Shown: positions 4,724 through 7,533 of the stretch, piece after piece | Layout: each line of letters begins with the position of its first letter | How positions within the stretch are numbered: position 1 is the stretch's first letter | From: Phaeodactylibacter sp964397205 | GTDB taxonomy: Bacteria; Bacteroidota; Bacteroidia; Chitinophagales; Saprospiraceae | DNA length: 7,533 nucleotides | Reading direction: 5' to 3' | Assembly: GCA_964397205.1 (NCBI GenBank) | Contig: CAYNIT010000226.1 | Span: 1 to 7,533, forward strand | Program-made: the position numbers and the translations under genes | The notes under the pieces: model-generated | What the model was told of the DNA's origin: nothing | What the model saw: only the letters and a program-made list of their open reading frames with translations | The model's database searches: none

Positions 4724-7533
4724 AATCGAATAGGATTGGTAGTGGTCTATACAAGTTTGCTTGTCTTGGTAAGCTTGCTTCCAGCTACAGCAGCCTCTGT
4801 CTTCGCCTGGGAAGAACTACCGCCCTGCGAAACCTGGCGGCTACCGGAACCGGCTATCGAAAACAAGCAGTACAATACCCTTACCGGTATCTCCAAAGAC
4901 ACCATTAAACCGGTCTTCAATGAGCCGATATGCGAGCTGAATTGCCCCGACTTTCTGCTCAACTGGGCAAGCACTGCCGCAGATTGCGGGGAAGCTAACG
5001 GCAGCGCTGAAGTGATGCCAGCGGGATTCCCAGCGGGAACGGCTTTCAATTACCAATGGCCAGGGGGCATCAGCGATGGGCCATCCGCCGACAGCCTGGC
5101 AGCGGGGGTGTACACCGTTACCGTTACCGTAGACCAAACCACAAACCCCTGGTATGGCATCTGCGCGCTCACCACGGATGTCATCGTGGACAACCTGGGC
5201 GGCCCTCAATTGGAGGTCGAACCCAACAAACCTGCTGCCTGCCTGGAAAATAATGGAAAAGCCAAGCTCACCATCACCGAGGGCACGGCTCCCTACACCG
5301 TGGAATGGGGCTCCCAGAATTCAAAGGATGTCAGTGCAGAAGGAACGGTAACTATCGGGAACCTGCCCATTGGGCCGAGCCTGATACAGGTCACTGATGC
5401 CAACGGTTGCATCACCACCATAAAGGTGGAAATCGAAAAAGACATCAGCAGCTTCTTTGTTCAAGCTCAACCGCAAAACCCTTCCGCCTGCGGAGCCGCC
5501 GATGGCAGTATACAGCTGACGTTCTTCGAGGGCTTCCCACCCTACAGCCTGATCCTTAATGGCGACCCCAGCACGCTTATAGTGGTCAACTCGAACACCT
5601 ATACCTACGAAAACCTCCCCTCCGGCCTTTACACCATCGAAGTGACCGACGCAGCGCAATGCGACGCTGAAGTCAAGGTGAACCTATCGGTAGATTGCGA
5701 CAATAGCGGCTGGACAGCGGTTGATGCAGACTGCCCCGCTGAGGAAGGTACGCTGGAGTTCGATGGCAGCGGCAGCCCCGCTGAGACCTACGAGATCCGT
5801 CAGCTCAATGCAATAGATCTGCTGGGCTCTACCAGCGGCGATGAAGCAGCCGTTTTTTCACTGCCGCCCGGTGAGTACGAAATCCGGCGTACCAGCACAG
5901 CAGATGAGTGTGTCTGTGTTTTTACCCGCACCATCGAGGCACCCGAACCCTTTGAAGTCAGGCTGGAAGCACAAGATGCCCAATGCGAAGCAAATACTGT
6001 CAATCCAGGAAGCCTAAAAGTAGTAAAAATAGAAGGAGGCACTCCTCCTTATGAAATCACGCTCAATGATTCTATCCCCCTAAACGTAGGCGAGCTCTTG
6101 CCAGGCCTGGACCCTGGAGCCTACGATCTAAAAATAGAGGATGCAAACGCTTGCCTGTTCGAACCGTCGGTCGATATCGAGGGAGATGATGTTTTTATAG
6201 GCGGATTGAATACTACGCTGCAGCCCTGCCCCGCTGATTCGATCAGTGTAGAATTGGAAGGCAGCGTTACAAGCGCTGACTTCAGCTACAGCTGGGAGCC
6301 AGTGGCACTGCTTGATGAGCCCGCGGCTGCCAAACCAACAGCTACCCTTACCACCGATACGACCTTCTTTGCGACCATCACCGATGGCCTTTGTACGACC
6401 TACTTCGACACCGTACAGATAAGAATCCTGCCCGATATCAACCTGCAAATAGAGGGCGATACCATATTTTGCGGCCAGGAAAGCACCATCGTGAGCGCCA
6501 GCGCAGATACAGAACTCAGCAGTCTGGTTTGGTACCAAAATAGCCTGCCCGTGGATGAGGACAATGACGACACCTTCCAGGCACTGGCCTCGGAATCCGG
6601 AGAAGCCTACTTCGTAGTCGGCACCACTGCCGATGGCTGCGTGGATACGGCCTTTTTCGAACTATTCTTATTCAATGAGGAAATTACAGTAACCGCTGCC
6701 GATACCATAATCTGCGAAGGCGATTCAGCGGTACTTAAAGCTAACGTAAGCCCAGGCCTGCCCTCAACTTCTATAAGTTGGGCAAACGAAGCGGGCAATG
6801 TGCTGGGCAGCGGCGATAGTATAACCGTTACTCCGCCAGCGGGGGAACAACAGTACATCCTTACCGCTGTCGGCCCATGCAATACTGCTGTCGATACCGT
6901 TCAGGTAACAGTAGTAGAAACCGATACCTTATCCATTACAGGGCCGGCGGATACCCTGCTTTGTGCAGATTCCACCCTTACCCTGAGCGTAGACGACGTT
7001 CCGGGAGAAGCCGTGGCCTGGGCAAACGGCGATGGCATTGATCTAGGCACAGGCGCTTCAATAGAGGTACAACCCACCTTAGGAACGAATACATTTATAG
7101 CCTCAGCGCCGACACTAAACTGCGTAGAACCCGATACACTTCAGCTGGAGGTTACGGATACTACCCTCAGCCTTGATTTAACCATCAGCGATGACTCCAT
7201 ATGCTTGGGGGAATTGGTCAACCTAACAGCTACGCTCTCTCCAACTGATGCTGAGGCCGAGTTCAGCTGGACTCAGAATGGCGAACCACTCATGGCCAGT
7301 GGAGCCGGCATTTCTGCCATTCCACCAACTGCCGGCTCCTATACCTATGTTGCTTCGGCAACCAATAGTTGTGGTACCGCCAGCGACACGGCAACAGTCG
7401 TCGTACGCGACAGCGTCCTCATCAACGCGCAGCCGGACACCACGGTGGTGCTGTGCGCGCCGGAGGAAGTCTGCTTTACGGCGAGCAGCCCGGGCATCCC
7501 CGCCTCGGAGATTATCTGGCAGGACAACACTGG
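4718..7533 (+). CDS. Giant SprB-like / Ig-repeat T9SS surface adhesin, 3' end beyond window
   Basis: The frame is open from the ATG at 4718 to the right edge (938 complete codons), so the gene is partial. Residues 1-30 form a signal peptide with a long hydrophobic core and probable cleavage near VFA|WEE. Residues 31-78 are a short unrecognised segment with Cys 37, 72 and 76. About 79-488 hold five SprB-like repeats with patterns such as TAPYTVEWG, FPPYSLIL, LPSGLYTIEVTD and TDANGC. From about 492 onward come Ig/PKD-like repeats of the type seen in gliding-motility and CHU_C-associated proteins (for example DTIICEGDSAVLKA, then a strand ending in TDTVQVTV). Each unit is about 80 residues with two cysteines. 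Proteins of this type are exported through the T9SS and act in adhesion or gliding; the sorting domain expected at the C-terminus, perhaps the gliding-associated type-B domain, is outside the window. Specific function and ligand are unknown. The gene is coupled to the PorE-like gene, and the PorP/SprF-family gene lies upstream. Confidence 0.88.
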   Translation, partial: MMNRIGLVVVYTSLLVLVSLLPATAASVFAWEELPPCETWRLPEPAIENKQYNTLTGISKDTIKPVFNEPICELNCPDFLLNWASTAADCGEANGSAEVMPAGFPAGTAFNYQWPGGISDGPSADSLAAGVYTVTVTVDQTTNPWYGICALTTDVIVDNLGGPQLEVEPNKPAACLENNGKAKLTITEGTAPYTVEWGSQNSKDVSAEGTVTIGNLPIGPSLIQVTDANGCITTIKVEIEKDISSFFVQAQPQNPSACGAADGSIQLTFFEGFPPYSLILNGDPSTLIVVNSNTYTYENLPSGLYTIEVTDAAQCDAEVKVNLSVDCDNSGWTAVDADCPAEEGTLEFDGSGSPAETYEIRQLNAIDLLGSTSGDEAAVFSLPPGEYEIRRTSTADECVCVFTRTIEAPEPFEVRLEAQDAQCEANTVNPGSLKVVKIEGGTPPYEITLNDSIPLNVGELLPGLDPGAYDLKIEDANACLFEPSVDIEGDDVFIGGLNTTLQPCPADSISVELEGSVTSADFSYSWEPVALLDEPAAAKPTATLTTDTTFFATITDGLCTTYFDTVQIRILPDINLQIEGDTIFCGQESTIVSASADTELSSLVWYQNSLPVDEDNDDTFQALASESGEAYFVVGTTADGCVDTAFFELFLFNEEITVTAADTIICEGDSAVLKANVSPGLPSTSISWANEAGNVLGSGDSITVTPPAGEQQYILTAVGPCNTAVDTVQVTVVETDTLSITGPADTLLCADSTLTLSVDDVPGEAVAWANGDGIDLGTGASIEVQPTLGTNTFIASAPTLNCVEPDTLQLEVTDTTLSLDLTISDDSICLGELVNLTATLSPTDAEAEFSWTQNGEPLMASGAGISAIPPTAGSYTYVASATNSCGTASDTATVVVRDSVLINAQPDTTVVLCAPEEVCFTASSPGIPASEIIWQDNT
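4952..6181 (+). repeat. Five SprB-like protein repeats (residues 79-488)
   Basis: Units at residues 79-158, 164-239, 246-324, 332-407 and 412-488 (bases 4952-5191, 5207-5434, 5453-5689, 5711-5938 and 5951-6181). The shared pattern is a first Cys, a Gly-rich turn, a G-x-P-P-Y-like strand, L-x-x-G-x-Y-x-(I/V)-x-V-T-D and a second Cys. Cys pairs are 90/149, 175/231, 258/315, 339/398 and 423/479. The fourth unit is degenerate. These are diverged repeats, similar in protein but not in DNA. Confidence 0.75.
6191..7533 (+). repeat. Ig/PKD-like protein repeats (residues 492-938+)
   Basis: Units at residues 492-571, 573-651, 655-733, 736-813, 816-897 and an incomplete one from 899 (bases 6191-6430, 6434-6670, 6680-6916, 6923-7156, 7163-7408 and 7412 onward). 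Each complete unit has an early Cys in a D-(T/S)-I-x-C-like context (clear in the second, third and fifth), a Trp about 20 residues later, a G-x-(S/T)-I-x-x-x-P strand in several units, and a late Cys before a terminal strand. Cys pairs are 504/559, 585/641, 666/721, 749/802 and 829/885. They resemble Ig-like domains associated with T9SS sorting signals. They would form a beta-sandwich stalk; disulfide bonding is inferred. Confidence 0.7.
7379..7533 (+). other. GC-rich codon-usage segment inside the adhesin gene
   Basis: By hand count, 44 of 51 codons at 7379-7531 end in G or C, against 25 of 54 in the preceding stretch 7217-7378. The reading frame and the repeat pattern continue without a break. 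The shift begins near the end of one Ig-like unit and covers the start of the next. This may be the left edge of a recombined or acquired block of repeats extending past the window; the right limit is not visible. Confidence 0.6.

Noticed and set aside
5113..5130. Three tandem ACCGTT-like hexamers
   Set aside because: They encode an alternating Thr-Val beta strand and are too short and imperfect to be a phase-variable repeat.
6128..6538. Minus-strand open frame of 136 codons opposite the adhesin
   Set aside because: The + strand shows continuous repeat domains through this stretch; the antisense product shows no family features.
1..7533. CRISPR array, tRNA/rRNA genes, insertion sequence or transposase
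   Set aside because: No regularly spaced direct repeats, RNA-gene structures, transposase motifs or terminal inverted repeats were recognised by eye.

Overview
The window looks like a piece of a Bacteroidota chromosome, most likely from the Saprospiria/Lewinella-Haliscomenobacter side of the phylum, although rank below phylum is inference. Three things point there. All recognisable genes belong to type IX secretion (T9SS) and gliding-adhesin families found in Bacteroidota. The genes lack Shine-Dalgarno sequences and start in A-rich contexts. The base composition is roughly half GC, judged by eye.

Layout, all on the + strand: 1-352 has no supportable gene. 353-1450 encodes a PorP/SprF-family outer-membrane beta-barrel protein that must start at a TTG codon. 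1451-1721 is an intergenic spacer with a strong inverted repeat (1647-1680) overlapping a candidate Bacteroidota-type promoter (1668-1699). 1722-4721 encodes a 999-residue secreted periplasmic protein with a TPR region, a PD40/WD40-like beta-propeller, a poorly conserved beta-rich middle and an OmpA-like C-terminal domain, which resembles the PorE architecture. 4718-7533 is the first 938 codons of a giant repeat adhesin. It overlaps the previous gene by 4 bases and runs off the window: signal peptide, about five SprB-like repeats, then Ig/PKD-like repeats.

How the genes probably work together: PorP/SprF proteins are outer-membrane partners needed to secrete or attach particular T9SS adhesins. 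PorE-like proteins tie the outer-membrane side of such complexes to peptidoglycan. The repeat protein is the likely surface cargo. The window therefore reads as a dedicated cargo/anchor cassette: an outer-membrane partner, a periplasmic anchor translationally coupled to its adhesin, and the adhesin itself. The T9SS sorting domain of the adhesin would lie past the right edge and is not seen.

The most notable points are the anchor-to-adhesin coupling, an approximately 90-residue insertion inside the OmpA-like domain, a strict two-cysteine rule in every adhesin repeat although the repeat family changes half way, and an abrupt rise in GC at third codon positions near base 7379, which suggests a recombined repeat segment.
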